The translations under genes and the position numbers were made by a program. Below are positions 1 through 8,893 of a stretch of 64,000 bases of DNA, piece after piece. The stretch's first letter is position 1. Every line of letters starts with the position of its first letter. Source of the DNA: Aestuariirhabdus litorea (GTDB lineage Bacteria; Pseudomonadota; Gammaproteobacteria; Pseudomonadales; Aestuariirhabdaceae); contig NZ_QWEZ01000002.1 in NCBI RefSeq assembly GCF_003864255.1, forward strand, positions 1,178,001 through 1,242,000, in the 5' to 3' direction. The notes below the pieces were generated by a model. The model saw only the letters and a program-made list of their open reading frames with translations. It did not search any database and had not been told where the DNA came from.

Positions 1-1
1 C

Positions 2-1501
2 AGGCAGGACTACTCCCATGAATATATTGTCGACGGTACCCCTACGATTGTGGATATGTACTTTGCCTCCGCCAGCCGCTGGAAAACGGTGCTGGCGGCC
101 GGCATGGGGGGCGGTGGACGCGCCATCTTTGCCCTGGATGTAACCGACCCCGCCGCGTTCAGTGAGGCCAATGCGGCCAGCCTGTTCCTGTGGGAGTTCA
201 CCGATAACGACCTCGGTCTCACCTACAGCCAGCCCCAGCTGGTGAAACTGAATAACGGCAAATGGGCGGCCATTTTTGGTAATGGCTACAACGCCACCGG
301 TACCGATACCGCGATGCTCTTTATTGTGGATGTGGAGACCGGTGCCCTGATCAAGAAGATCGATACCGGTGTCGGTAACAGTACCGACACCAACGGCTTG
401 TCCACACCCAACGTGGTGGACGATAACGGTGATTTTGTCGCCGATTACGTCTACGCCGGTGATCTGCAGGGCAACCTGTGGAAGTTCGACCTCACCGGCA
501 GCAATGCGGCCAACTGGGATGTGGCGATCAAGGTGGGTGGGGTGTCCACCCCGCTTTATCGTGCCATCAATGTTAACAGCGAGAAGCGTCCCATCATGGC
601 GCAACCCGTGGTGAATATTCATCCGCTGGGTAAGCAGTTTGGCTATATGGTCTATTTCGGGACCGGCAAGTTTATCGAAACCAGCGATGCCACCAACACT
701 ACCCAACCGATCGAGGGCTTTTATGCCATCGCCGACCGTAAGGCGGCCGGCAGCTTTGTCCATGAGCCTATCGCTCGCAACAACCTGCTGCAGCAGTTTA
801 TCACCGAGGAGGACGAAAATGACTTCTACAACGTAGTGGTGGAGCGGGACAGCAACAATAACGTGATTGAAACCAATGGCACCGATGCCAATGGTAATGC
901 AGCGGTCTATGTGTCTGTGTTTAACAAGGGAACCCAGCAGTTTGAGAACAGGACCAAGAGCGAGCTGGCGCTGAACGGGCAGATGTACACCGAGGATTTC
1001 CGCCTCAGTACCCGGAATCAGATCACCTACTACAACGCCAATGGTACCGCCAATCACAAGGGGTGGTTTATCGACCTCTGTGTGGATTGTTATGACGTTA
1101 ATACAGGCAACCTTAAGGCCAGCTACGATAACCAGGCCGAAAAGCAGACGGTAACCGCCTCCTATTTCGACGGCGTCATTACCTTCAACACCACGGTCCC
1201 CTCAACGGTTGAGTGTGCCGGTGGGGGCAGTGGGTGGATCATGAAGCTGAACGCCACCAGCGGTGCGCGCCTGAACACCTCACCCTTCGACTTCAACAAG
1301 GATGGGTTGTTCGATAACAAGGACCTGATCGGCTTGATTGCGGCGTCGGGCGCTAAGATCGATGGCGTGCCCACCTCCTCGACCCGGGTGGGAGACTACG
1401 AACTGACGGTCAGCTCCGACAGCGAAATAGAAGCGAACAAGACACTGGATACCTCCACCCCGTTGGGCCGCTACAAGTGGCGCCGGCTGATCGAAGAGTA
1501 A
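2..1501 (+). CDS. pilY1: Type IV pilus tip/assembly protein PilY1, C-terminal part (5' end outside window)
   Basis: The reading frame is open from base 2, so this is the 3' part (about 500 residues) of a larger gene. It matches the C-terminal beta-propeller of PilY1, the calcium-binding pilus-tip adhesin and assembly factor. Visible marks are GGRAIFALDVTDP near the start and a D-x-N-x-D loop (VDDNGDFVAD) followed by YAGDLQGNLWKFDL, the usual PilY1 calcium-loop context. A second Asp/Asn-rich loop (DFNKDGLFDNKDL) near the C-terminus resembles a dockerin/EF-hand calcium loop. The gene precedes a pilY2-position gene and a pilin gene, as at the end of Pseudomonas minor-pilin operons. The N-terminal adhesin domain cannot be assessed. 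Confidence 0.93.
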   Translation, partial: RQDYSHEYIVDGTPTIVDMYFASASRWKTVLAAGMGGGGRAIFALDVTDPAAFSEANAASLFLWEFTDNDLGLTYSQPQLVKLNNGKWAAIFGNGYNATGTDTAMLFIVDVETGALIKKIDTGVGNSTDTNGLSTPNVVDDNGDFVADYVYAGDLQGNLWKFDLTGSNAANWDVAIKVGGVSTPLYRAINVNSEKRPIMAQPVVNIHPLGKQFGYMVYFGTGKFIETSDATNTTQPIEGFYAIADRKAAGSFVHEPIARNNLLQQFITEEDENDFYNVVVERDSNNNVIETNGTDANGNAAVYVSVFNKGTQQFENRTKSELALNGQMYTEDFRLSTRNQITYYNANGTANHKGWFIDLCVDCYDVNTGNLKASYDNQAEKQTVTASYFDGVITFNTTVPSTVECAGGGSGWIMKLNATSGARLNTSPFDFNKDGLFDNKDLIGLIAASGAKIDGVPTSSTRVGDYELTVSSDSEIEANKTLDTSTPLGRYKWRRLIEE

Positions 1502-1522
1502 GGGTGGATAAGGAGTATTGTG

Positions 1523-1831
1523 ATGAAATCTCAAATTATGGTTGGACTGGTTGCCCTGCTTCTACCCCTGATGGGGCAGGCGCAGGGGGATTTTTACGGC
1601 ACCCTCTATCTTGATAACGAGCTGCCCGAACTGGTGATTGAGGATCGTCGCCATAATATGGCACCGATTCGGGTAAAAACGGCGAATGTCCAAGCCTACA
1701 GCCTGGATAACCGCGCCATACCCGTTGAGTGGCTGGAGAACGGCGACCCGGTCAGCTACAAGTACAACAGCTATACCCAACGCCTGAAGCTCTGGGTAGA
1801 CTTGGTGGCACTTGAGCGTATTGAGGATTAA
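1523..1831 (+). CDS. Small secreted protein in the pilY2 position
   Basis: This 102-residue protein has an N-terminal signal peptide (hydrophobic run, then MGQAQG). No domain is recognised. It lies between pilY1 and a pilE-like pilin, where P. aeruginosa carries pilY2, a small secreted protein of unclear role in pilus biogenesis. I infer a PilY2-like role from position and size; similarity cannot be claimed by eye. An in-frame GTG lies one codon upstream, but ATG at 1523 is preferred because AAGGAG (1510-1515) sits 7 nt before it. The downstream pilin starts 3 nt after its stop, so the two are co-translated. Confidence 0.7.
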   Translation: MKSQIMVGLVALLLPLMGQAQGDFYGTLYLDNELPELVIEDRRHNMAPIRVKTANVQAYSLDNRAIPVEWLENGDPVSYKYNSYTQRLKLWVDLVALERIED

Positions 1832-1834
1832 CCT

Positions 1835-2317
1835 GTGAACTCCATAAAGCCGCTTGGATTTACCCTGATTGAGCTGATCATTGTGGTGGCGATAACCGCT
1901 ATTCTTGCAGTGATTGCTATACCCGCCTACCAGAACACTGTTTACAAGGGACACAGGGCGGAGGCCAAGGCGGCACTGACCGAGATCGCTTCAATTCAGG
2001 AACGAATCTTTACCGAGACCCGCACCTACGTGAATAACGCCGGGCGGGGCCGCTTTAACCTCGACGCCAACTTCGATACCGAAAATGGCTATTACCGCAT
2101 TACGGTCGCCAATGCGGGTTGCACCGTCAATGTGGCTGGCGCCTTTGTCGACTACGATGGCAACGGTACCGACGATTCCGATGACCTCTTTACCTGCTTC
2201 ACCGCGACGGCTACGGCCAGGGGCGCCCAAGCCAACGACACCGCCTGTACCAGCTTATCCATCGACCAGAACGGCACCAAAACAGCAACCGGTACCGATG
2301 CAGCTAACTGCTGGTAG
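1835..2317 (+). CDS. pilE: Type IV (minor) pilin, PilE family
   Basis: This is a 160-residue type IVa pilin precursor. It has a short leader ending in Gly (MNSIKPLG), then the prepilin-peptidase processing site G|FTLIE with Glu at mature position 5, and a hydrophobic alpha-1 helix (IIVVAITAILAVIAIPAYQ). Two C-terminal cysteines (TACTS and ANCW) are placed to close the usual D-region disulfide loop. The protein would be processed by PilD and built into the pilus as a minor subunit. The start is a GTG 3 nt after the upstream stop. As the last gene after pilY1 it matches pilE of the fimU-pilVWXY1Y2E operon in Pseudomonas. Confidence 0.88.
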   Translation: MNSIKPLGFTLIELIIVVAITAILAVIAIPAYQNTVYKGHRAEAKAALTEIASIQERIFTETRTYVNNAGRGRFNLDANFDTENGYYRITVANAGCTVNVAGAFVDYDGNGTDDSDDLFTCFTATATARGAQANDTACTSLSIDQNGTKTATGTDAANCW

Positions 2318-2372
2318 CCGTCGGTTCAATCAAGTCAGGGCGGCAATAAGGTAACTCCTCATTGAAAGGGGG

Positions 2373-2933
2373 TTAAGGGGTGGTGCAGCCAAAGGAGGCG
2401 GCCAGCTGGGATGGGCTTATTCCATTGCGCGGCCGGTCATGCCGAACGCGCCCTAGCCGCGATACCACCAGCTTGCGAAACCGCTGCGTTTGTTGGCGGT
2501 CGGAGGGGCAGTAACGCAAGCTGCCGTTGGTGCCGAGGCTGAAACCCTCCCGGGAAAACTGCAGGTAGGGCTTTAGGGAGCGCCACTCCACTACGGCATT
2601 GCCCGGTTCAAGGGTTACCCAGCGCTCGATCTTTTCGTCGGCATCCACCTGCTCGTTACGGTTGGGGTCGGCAAACAGGATCAGGGGTTGCCTCCAGTCA
2701 TCACTGCAGTGCACAAAGTCGGCGCTTGGGCAGAGGGTTACTGTGGTGGTGTTCATAATCGCCAGTTGACGTGCGCTTTTGACCACCAGCCTCAGGGTGC
2801 TGAGGGTGGCTCTCATTCGTTGCCCCTCAATGACCTCTCCCAGGGTCGGCACTGCCAGTGTGGCGACCACCCCCACAACAGCGCAGACGCAGGCAAGCTC
2901 CACCAGTGTCGCCCCCCGTTGTTTCCAATTCAT
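2373..2933 (-). CDS. fimT: GspH/FimT-family pseudopilin
   Basis: The 186-residue protein begins MNWKQRG|ATLVE, a class III prepilin leader with Glu5 after the cleavage glycine, followed by a hydrophobic helix. The rest matches the GspH/FimT minor pseudopilin fold (VKSARQLAIMNTTTVTLCPS, then SREGFSLGTNGSLRYC). Such proteins initiate or prime type IV pili or, as FimT/FimU, take part in DNA uptake. It is read opposite to pilY1-pilE and divergently from thiO, from which it is separated by 80 nt. In P. aeruginosa fimT also lies beside thiO. GGGAG lies upstream of the ATG. The exact FimT/FimU assignment is from context. Confidence 0.82.
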   Translation of the reverse strand: MNWKQRGATLVELACVCAVVGVVATLAVPTLGEVIEGQRMRATLSTLRLVVKSARQLAIMNTTTVTLCPSADFVHCSDDWRQPLILFADPNRNEQVDADEKIERWVTLEPGNAVVEWRSLKPYLQFSREGFSLGTNGSLRYCPSDRQQTQRFRKLVVSRLGRVRHDRPRNGISPSQLAASFGCTTP

Positions 2934-3013
2934 GATAATCTCCCTCTGTTTTCGGGCGGCCCACCTCCCTGTGGGGCGCTTGTTTCACCCTCTTCCATTA
3001 ACAGGAGTCCCGA

Positions 3014-4105
3014 GTGAGCGACACACTGATCGTGGGTGCCGGGGTCATCGGCTTGATGCTGGCGCGTTCGCTGGCCCAACAGGGACAGCGGGTTACCCTG
3101 TTGGACCGCCAGGCATTGGGCCGCGGCGCCAGTTGGGCGGGGGGAGGGATCGTCTCTCCCCTCTACCCCTGGCGCTATCCGGACGCGGTTACCCGGTTAG
3201 CCAGCTGGTCGCAGGGCTTTTACCCCCAGCTGAGCGCAGAGCTTAACCACCAAACCCACATCGACCCCCAGTACCGCCAGCAGGGGCTGCTGATGCTGGA
3301 GATTGATGATGAGGCCCAGGCGCTGGCGTGGTCTGCCCGCTATGGGCGTGAGCTGGAGCGGGTCGATGGCCACCGTGTTCGTGAGCTGGAGCCGGCACTG
3401 GGTGGCGATCGGCCTACGGGGCTATGGATGCCGACCGTGGGCAGTATCCGCAACCCCCGCCTGTTGCAGGCGCTGACTCGCTGGGTGCGGCAATCGCCGC
3501 GGATAGAGGTGTTTGAGTCCTGCGGTTTGGTAAGCCTCATTACCGAAGGGGGAGCGGTGAGCGGCGCGTTTTCCCAGCGCTTCGGTCGCCATGAGGCGGA
3601 TGCGGTGGTGGTAGCGGCGGGGGCCTGGAGTGCACCCCTGTTAAGCCCCTTTGGGATCAGCTTGCCGGTTTTTCCAGTGCGGGGTCAGATGTTACTCTAC
3701 CGGGCGACTCCGGGGCTGGTCCGGCGGGTGAGCCTGATCGGGAATCGTTATGTGATACCCCGTCGGGATGGGCGGGTGCTGGTCGGCAGTTCGCTGGAGT
3801 ATGAGGGCTATCACTGCCACCCGACGATTGAACAACGGCGTAGCCTGGAACAGTCCGCGGAGGGGATTATTCCCGCCCTGGCGGGGTTTCCGGTAGAGCG
3901 CCACTGGGCCGGGCTGCGACCGGGCTCACCCGGAGGTATCCCCTTTATCGGCAAAGCGCCTGGGGTCGATCGCCTGTATGTGAGCGCGGGTCATTTTCGT
4001 AACGGGCTGGTGCTGGCTCCCGCCTCAACCGCGTTGATGACTTCAATGTTAACGGGGCAAGCCTGTGGTATTGATGGGGCTCCCTATGCCCTGCCACGGG
4101 ACTGA
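3014..4105 (+). CDS. thiO: Glycine oxidase ThiO (FAD-dependent)
   Basis: ThiO oxidises glycine to iminoacetate with FAD, supplying the thiazole precursor for thiamine synthesis. The protein (363 residues) is of the usual length for the DAO family. Residues 6-13 give the Rossmann motif VGAGVIGL. A substrate/FAD segment GRGASWAGGGIVSPLYPWRYP follows (given here as GRGASWAGGG then IVSPLYPWRYP), and the C-terminal signature SAGHFRNGLVLAPAS is characteristic of ThiO. The start is a GTG with CAGGAG 6 nt upstream. No thi genes are adjacent. Its place between fimT and pilR matches P. aeruginosa, where the gene is annotated as an amino-acid oxidase. Confidence 0.9.
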   Translation: MSDTLIVGAGVIGLMLARSLAQQGQRVTLLDRQALGRGASWAGGGIVSPLYPWRYPDAVTRLASWSQGFYPQLSAELNHQTHIDPQYRQQGLLMLEIDDEAQALAWSARYGRELERVDGHRVRELEPALGGDRPTGLWMPTVGSIRNPRLLQALTRWVRQSPRIEVFESCGLVSLITEGGAVSGAFSQRFGRHEADAVVVAAGAWSAPLLSPFGISLPVFPVRGQMLLYRATPGLVRRVSLIGNRYVIPRRDGRVLVGSSLEYEGYHCHPTIEQRRSLEQSAEGIIPALAGFPVERHWAGLRPGSPGGIPFIGKAPGVDRLYVSAGHFRNGLVLAPASTALMTSMLTGQACGIDGAPYALPRD

Positions 4106-4123
4106 CCCTGACGCCAGGGTCAG
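4102..4123. terminator. Hairpin between convergent thiO and pilR
   Basis: An 8-bp perfect stem (CTGACCCT / AGGGTCAG, loop of 6) overlaps the thiO stop codon and lies just before the pilR stop on the other strand. No clear U-tract follows on either side, so it is a weak intrinsic-terminator candidate. Confidence 0.4.
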
Positions 4124-4135
4124 CCTTATCGGCGT

Positions 4136-5476
4136 TTACTCCATCTCCAGTTTTTTCAGGCGATAACGGAGGGCGCGAAAACTGATGCCCAGTTGTTTGG
4201 CAGCGGCGGTCTTGTTGCCCCGGGTCTTTTCAAGGGCCTGGGTGATGGCGCTGCGCTCGATCGTTTCCATATAGGCTTCGAGGGAATCCACCCCTAAGGT
4301 GGGGAGAGGGGCGTTCTCGCTTTCAAGGGGCTGGGCGGGTTCGAGCTGGAGGTCTTCGGCGCCGATCTGTTCCTCTTCGCAGAGGGTAAAGGCCCGCTCG
4401 AGAATGTTTTCCAGCTCACGCACATTGCCGGGGAAGGGGTAACGCATCAATGCATCCAGCGCCTCCTGGTCCAGCTGGGGCGGAGTGGTGTCGCACTCCT
4501 CGGCCAGCTTGCGCAAAATGCTTTGGGCCAGCAGGGGGATATCTTCGCTGCGCTCGCGCAGGCTGGGAACCTTGAGCTCAATCACGTTGATGCGGTAGAA
4601 GAGGTCCTGACGAAACTGCTGCTCCTTGACCAGCTGCGCGAGATCCTTATGGGTGGCGCTGAGGATACGAACGTCTACCGCTATCTCCTGTTCGCTTCCC
4701 ACGGGGCGCACGGACTTCTCCTGAATGGCGCGCAGCAGTTTTACCTGCATATGAAGCGGCAGGTCCGCCACCTCATCGAGGAACAGGGTGCCCCCGGTGG
4801 CGGCCTGGAAAAGCCCCGCCTTGGCAGCCGTGGCGCCGGTAAAGCTGCCTTTTGTGTGGCCAAAAAATTCGCTCTCCATCAACTCAGAGGGAATCGCGCC
4901 GCAGTTGACCGGGATAAAGGGAGCTTCTGCCCGGGGACCCTGCTCGTGGATCTTGCGGGCCACCAGCTCCTTGCCGCTGCCCGACTCGCCGCTGATATAG
5001 ACCGGTGCCTGGCTGCGGGCCAGTTTACGGATCTGGGCCTGCAGTTTTGCGATGCGCGGGGACTCCCCCAGCATTGGCGTGCTCTGTTCGGGAGAGGGCT
5101 CCGTGTGACGGTTCAGCTTGAGGGCGGTGTTGACCAGGTCTCTCAGTCGATTCAGCTCTACGGGTTTGGAGACAAAATCGAAGGCGCCCGCTTTAAGGGC
5201 ATCCACTGCGGTATCCATACTGCCAAAGGCGGTGATCATGGCGACCGGGGTGTCACTGCAGTATTTCTGGATGTGTTTGACCAGCTCAATGCCGTTACCA
5301 TCGGGCAGCTGCATATCCGTCAGGCACAGGTCGAAGCGATTTTTTTGCAGCAAAAGACGGGCATCCTGAAGGTTTGCAGCCGAGTGGGTTTTCAGCCCCA
5401 TACGACTGAGAGTGATCTCCAGCAGCTCGCGAATATCGGGCTCATCATCGACAATCAGGGCGGTGGTGTGGCTCAT
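4136..5476 (-). CDS. pilR: Type IV pilus response regulator PilR (sigma-54 activator)
   Basis: The protein has a receiver domain (acidic pair at 10-11, phosphoacceptor Asp54 in LTDMQLPDG). A sigma-54 AAA+ domain follows, with Walker A GESGSGKE, the sigma-54 contact loop in the form GSFTGA, and GGTLFLDEV as Walker B. The C-terminal Fis-type helix-turn-helix (TAAAKQLGISFRALRYRLKK) is typical of PilR. With PilS it activates major pilin transcription through RpoN. The start chosen is ATG at 5476. A TTG at 5491 overlapping the pilS stop would add five residues. It is transcribed with pilS directly upstream. Confidence 0.95.
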   Translation of the reverse strand: MSHTTALIVDDEPDIRELLEITLSRMGLKTHSAANLQDARLLLQKNRFDLCLTDMQLPDGNGIELVKHIQKYCSDTPVAMITAFGSMDTAVDALKAGAFDFVSKPVELNRLRDLVNTALKLNRHTEPSPEQSTPMLGESPRIAKLQAQIRKLARSQAPVYISGESGSGKELVARKIHEQGPRAEAPFIPVNCGAIPSELMESEFFGHTKGSFTGATAAKAGLFQAATGGTLFLDEVADLPLHMQVKLLRAIQEKSVRPVGSEQEIAVDVRILSATHKDLAQLVKEQQFRQDLFYRINVIELKVPSLRERSEDIPLLAQSILRKLAEECDTTPPQLDQEALDALMRYPFPGNVRELENILERAFTLCEEEQIGAEDLQLEPAQPLESENAPLPTLGVDSLEAYMETIERSAITQALEKTRGNKTAAAKQLGISFRALRYRLKKLEME

Positions 5477-5487
5477 GGTGCTTCGAT

Positions 5488-7065
5488 TCAATGGATGCGT
5501 TTTTCCGGGTGGGGGAAGGTGATGCGAAAACGGCAGCCTGCCTCACTTTCCAGTAGTTCCAGACTAGCATGGTTGGCTTCGCATAGCTCCCTGGAGAGAT
5601 AGAGCCCGAGCCCGGTCCCGTTGGTTTCGGTGGTGTAGAACGGCTCGAACAGGTGTTCGCGAATCGCCTCGGGAACCCCGGGGCCCTGGTCAATCACATC
5701 CAGATAGGGGTGACCGGTATCGGCTTTGACGCCGGTGTGCAGGCGAAGAGTGGGATGGCCGTTTTTCATTACGCTGTAACGTAAGCCGTTTTGACACAGG
5801 TTGCTCAGGACCTGGGTGAACTGGTCCCGATCCATGCGCACCTCGATCTCTTCGCTGGCGTCGAGGTCGATGCGGGTGTCGGGCGGTCCCCCAAGGCGGT
5901 ACTCCTCAATGTACTGGCGCAGCCATTGGTTCAGGGAAAACTGTTCTGTCAGGCTGGCCCGGCGGCGCGACAGCTGTAATACGTTTTCGATAATGCGATT
6001 CATGCGCCTTGAGTGGTTCTGGATGATCTCCAAAAGCCGCAGGTCGCCTTCGGGCAGGTCCGGTGACTCCTGCATCAGTTGCGCCGCGTGGCTGATGGCG
6101 CCCAGCGGGTTACGAATCTCGTGGGCAATACTGGCGGTCAGGCGGCCGAGGGAGGCGAGTTTGAGTTGCTGGGCCTGCTGCGCCAGCATCAGGGTATCGT
6201 CCAGGAACACCAGTCGGTGCCGCTGCCCTGCCATTGGCTCCAGTTCGGTAAAGTTGGCCTGGATGGTCGGAGTATTGGGGCGTACCTTAAAGGGTTCCCC
6301 GCGCAGCGTCGGGTTTTCAATCCAGTTTTGCAGCCGCTGGTTGAGTTCGGGCGAGACCAGGTTCAACGGGGCTGACTTTTGCGGGCAGTCGAGCATCTGC
6401 GCCGCCGCCTCGTTCATCAGCACGATCTGGCGGTGATCATCGACGACCAGAATGCCGGTGCGCATGCGCTGGATGATGCTGTGGTTAAGCTGCTGCAGTT
6501 GCCGGTATTGGTCCTGCTGCTCCAATCGCTGCTGTTCGCTGCGTCGCAGGCGTTCAGCCAGGCTCTGCATCACGAAGGCGCTGGCAAAAAACAGCAGCCC
6601 CAGTACACCCGCGTTGATGTGGCCCTGCATGGGGGTGTCACGCAGTACGGTGTAGTAAAGGCTGGTCCCCAGCATACCCAGGGTGGCGATGGCCGCCAGC
6701 AGGGTTCCGGCGCGGCCGGTAATGAGGACGTTTCCGGCCGCCACCGCGATAATGATCAGGTTACCCAGCACCGCGCTCTTGTTGCCGCTGAGGAAGATCA
6801 GGGTGGTCAGCAGCAGGATATCAAGGCAGCAGACGGCGAAGTAGTGGGCCCGGGTGCGCACCCGGTTGCTGACCAGCGCAACAAGGATGTTGATCAGCGC
6901 GTAGCTGACGCTGAAGACCTGGAACCGCTCCAGATGAGAAAAAGTGACCAGCTGTTGGCCGATGTCGGTGAAGGTGGCGGCCAGGAACAATATCGCCAGC
7001 AGGATGCGGTAGCCATTGTAGATGCCCAGTAGCTGCTGGTTTCGCTGTTGATTGCTGATGATCAA
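5488..7065 (-). CDS. pilS: Type IV pilus sensor histidine kinase PilS
   Basis: This 525-residue kinase has about six N-terminal membrane segments (residues 18-170), a PAS-like linker, the H-box ASIAHEIRNPLG with His315, and a C-terminal ATPase domain with DQGPGVPEAIREHLFEPFYTT split over N/G1 boxes and GTGLGLYLS. PilS senses pilin in the inner membrane and controls PilR. The start is an unusual TTG. It is supported by GAGGAG at 7075-7080, 9 nt upstream, and by the lack of an earlier usable ATG. Its stop nearly abuts pilR, so the genes form one operon. Confidence 0.93.
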   Translation of the reverse strand: MIISNQQRNQQLLGIYNGYRILLAILFLAATFTDIGQQLVTFSHLERFQVFSVSYALINILVALVSNRVRTRAHYFAVCCLDILLLTTLIFLSGNKSAVLGNLIIIAVAAGNVLITGRAGTLLAAIATLGMLGTSLYYTVLRDTPMQGHINAGVLGLLFFASAFVMQSLAERLRRSEQQRLEQQDQYRQLQQLNHSIIQRMRTGILVVDDHRQIVLMNEAAAQMLDCPQKSAPLNLVSPELNQRLQNWIENPTLRGEPFKVRPNTPTIQANFTELEPMAGQRHRLVFLDDTLMLAQQAQQLKLASLGRLTASIAHEIRNPLGAISHAAQLMQESPDLPEGDLRLLEIIQNHSRRMNRIIENVLQLSRRRASLTEQFSLNQWLRQYIEEYRLGGPPDTRIDLDASEEIEVRMDRDQFTQVLSNLCQNGLRYSVMKNGHPTLRLHTGVKADTGHPYLDVIDQGPGVPEAIREHLFEPFYTTETNGTGLGLYLSRELCEANHASLELLESEAGCRFRITFPHPEKRIH

Positions 7066-7229
7066 TGGAGGCCGCTCCTCGGGCGTCGACGGGAAATAAG
7101 GGACTTGGGTGCCGACGTGTAAGCGCTATTTTACACTGCCGGTGCTTTAGCGGAAAATACACCCCCTCAAAGCCCGGCTGCCATCACAGTTGGGGCACCA
7201 ATTGCCTATATTCGAGTGCACTATTTTTC

Positions 7230-8852
7230 ATGAGTCGTCCCATTCGCATCGCTATGGCCCAGCTGAACACTTTGGTGGGCGATATACCCGGTAATACCCA
7301 ACGCCTGATCGCAGCCGCTGAAGAGGCCCGTGATCGGCTCAAGGCTGACCTGATCCTGTTTCCGGAACTGGCCCTGTGCGGTTATCCCCCGGAGGATCTG
7401 CTGTTGCGCAGCAGCATGCTGGGGCGGGTGGCCCAGGGGCTCGAGCAGCTAAAGGCGGTATCGGGTATCCATATGGTGATCGGCTTGCCGGGAGAGCAGG
7501 AGGGCCGTCTCTATAACCAGGCGGTTGTGCTGCGTGACGGCGAGGTGCTGGGGCGTTACAGCAAACAGCACCTGCCCAACTACCAGGTGTTCGATGAAAA
7601 ACGCTACTTTGTCGAAGGCCGTGAGACGCTGGTCGTGGATTGCCTGGGGACGCCCATGGCCATTACGGTGTGCGAGGATGTCTGGCATCCGCAACCGGTG
7701 GCCCAGGCCAGAGAGCTGGGGGCGAAGTTGATCCTCACCATCAACGCCTCCCCCTTCCACCTCGACAAGCTGCAGCAGCGCCATCAGGTGGTGGCCCAGC
7801 GCTGCGCCGAAAGTGAACTGCCGCTGGTCTATATCAACCAGGTGGGAGGGCAGGATGAGCTGGTGTTCGATGGCGCCTCCTTCGCGATGAATGCCGACGG
7901 GGTGCTGGCGGCCAGCGCGCCGGCCTACGAGGAGGGGATCTTCCTGGTGGAGTTTGACCCGGCCGCCGGTCGCCTGCTGCCGGGGGACTGTGCCGCGCCT
8001 CTGGATCGCAACGCCTCGGCCTACCAGGCGCTGGTGTGTGGGGTGCGCGATTACGTCACCAAAAATGGTTTTCGCGGCGTTGTGCTGGGGCTGTCCGGCG
8101 GTATCGACTCGGCGTTGACCCTGGCGGTGGCGGTGGATGCGCTGGGTGCCGAGCGGGTCGAAGCGGTGATGATGCCGTTCCGCTACACCTCGCAGATGAG
8201 TCTGGAGGATGCGGAGGAGGAGGCCAACACCCTCGGCGTCCGCTATTCGGTGCTGCCCATTGAACCGATGTTTGATGCCTTTATGGCCACCCTGGCACCC
8301 CAGTTTGAGGGCACTGGCCGCGACACCACCGAGGAGAATCTGCAGGCGCGCTGTCGCGGCGTGCTGCTGATGGCACTGTCGAATAAAAAGGGTTACCTGG
8401 TGCTCACCACCGGTAACAAGAGCGAGATGGCGGTCGGCTACGCCACCCTCTACGGCGATATGGCCGGCGGCTTTGATGTGCTCAAGGATGTGCCCAAGTC
8501 GATGGTGTTTGCCCTCTCCAACTACCGTAACAGCCTCTCACCGGCGATCCCCCAACGGGTGATTGATCGCCCCCCCTCCGCCGAGCTGGCCCCTGACCAG
8601 GTCGATGAGGACAGCCTGCCACCCTACGATGTGCTCGACCCCATGCTGGAGCTCTATATCGAGCAGGACCAGAGCGCGGAGGCGATCATCGCCCAGGGCT
8701 TTGAACGCGAGTCGGTTTACCGGGTGCTACGTATGGTCGATATCAATGAGTACAAACGCCGCCAGGCCGCCATCGGGGTACGGATCACCTCGCGGGGGTT
8801 TGGGCGTGACCGTCGCTATCCCGTGACCTCCGGCTGGAAGCAGGGGGATTGA
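7230..8852 (+). CDS. nadE: Glutamine-dependent NAD+ synthetase
   Basis: This 540-residue two-domain enzyme converts deamido-NAD to NAD. The N-terminal nitrilase-type glutaminase has its triad visible as Glu46 (LILFPELALCGYPPEDL), Lys112 (YSKQHLPNY) and Cys148 (AITVCEDVWHP). The C-terminal synthetase carries the PP-loop SGGIDSAL and the conserved TTGNKSEMAVGYATLYGDMAGG segment (two adjoining motifs, TTGNKSEMAVGYATLYGD and MAGGFDVLKDV). The start MSRPIRIAMAQLN fits the family; an upstream in-frame extension lacks conserved sequence. The ribosome site is weak. It is divergent from pilSR. nadC is also in this window, so two NAD steps are represented. Confidence 0.95.
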   Translation: MSRPIRIAMAQLNTLVGDIPGNTQRLIAAAEEARDRLKADLILFPELALCGYPPEDLLLRSSMLGRVAQGLEQLKAVSGIHMVIGLPGEQEGRLYNQAVVLRDGEVLGRYSKQHLPNYQVFDEKRYFVEGRETLVVDCLGTPMAITVCEDVWHPQPVAQARELGAKLILTINASPFHLDKLQQRHQVVAQRCAESELPLVYINQVGGQDELVFDGASFAMNADGVLAASAPAYEEGIFLVEFDPAAGRLLPGDCAAPLDRNASAYQALVCGVRDYVTKNGFRGVVLGLSGGIDSALTLAVAVDALGAERVEAVMMPFRYTSQMSLEDAEEEANTLGVRYSVLPIEPMFDAFMATLAPQFEGTGRDTTEENLQARCRGVLLMALSNKKGYLVLTTGNKSEMAVGYATLYGDMAGGFDVLKDVPKSMVFALSNYRNSLSPAIPQRVIDRPPSAELAPDQVDEDSLPPYDVLDPMLELYIEQDQSAEAIIAQGFERESVYRVLRMVDINEYKRRQAAIGVRITSRGFGRDRRYPVTSGWKQGD

Positions 8853-8893
8853 GCCGGCTTACGCGCAGGCGGTGGGTGGCGGTACGCTAGCCG

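Noticed and set aside
4523-5602. 359-codon open frame antisense to pilR
   Set aside because: PilR motifs run through the whole region on the minus strand; the frame is a shadow.
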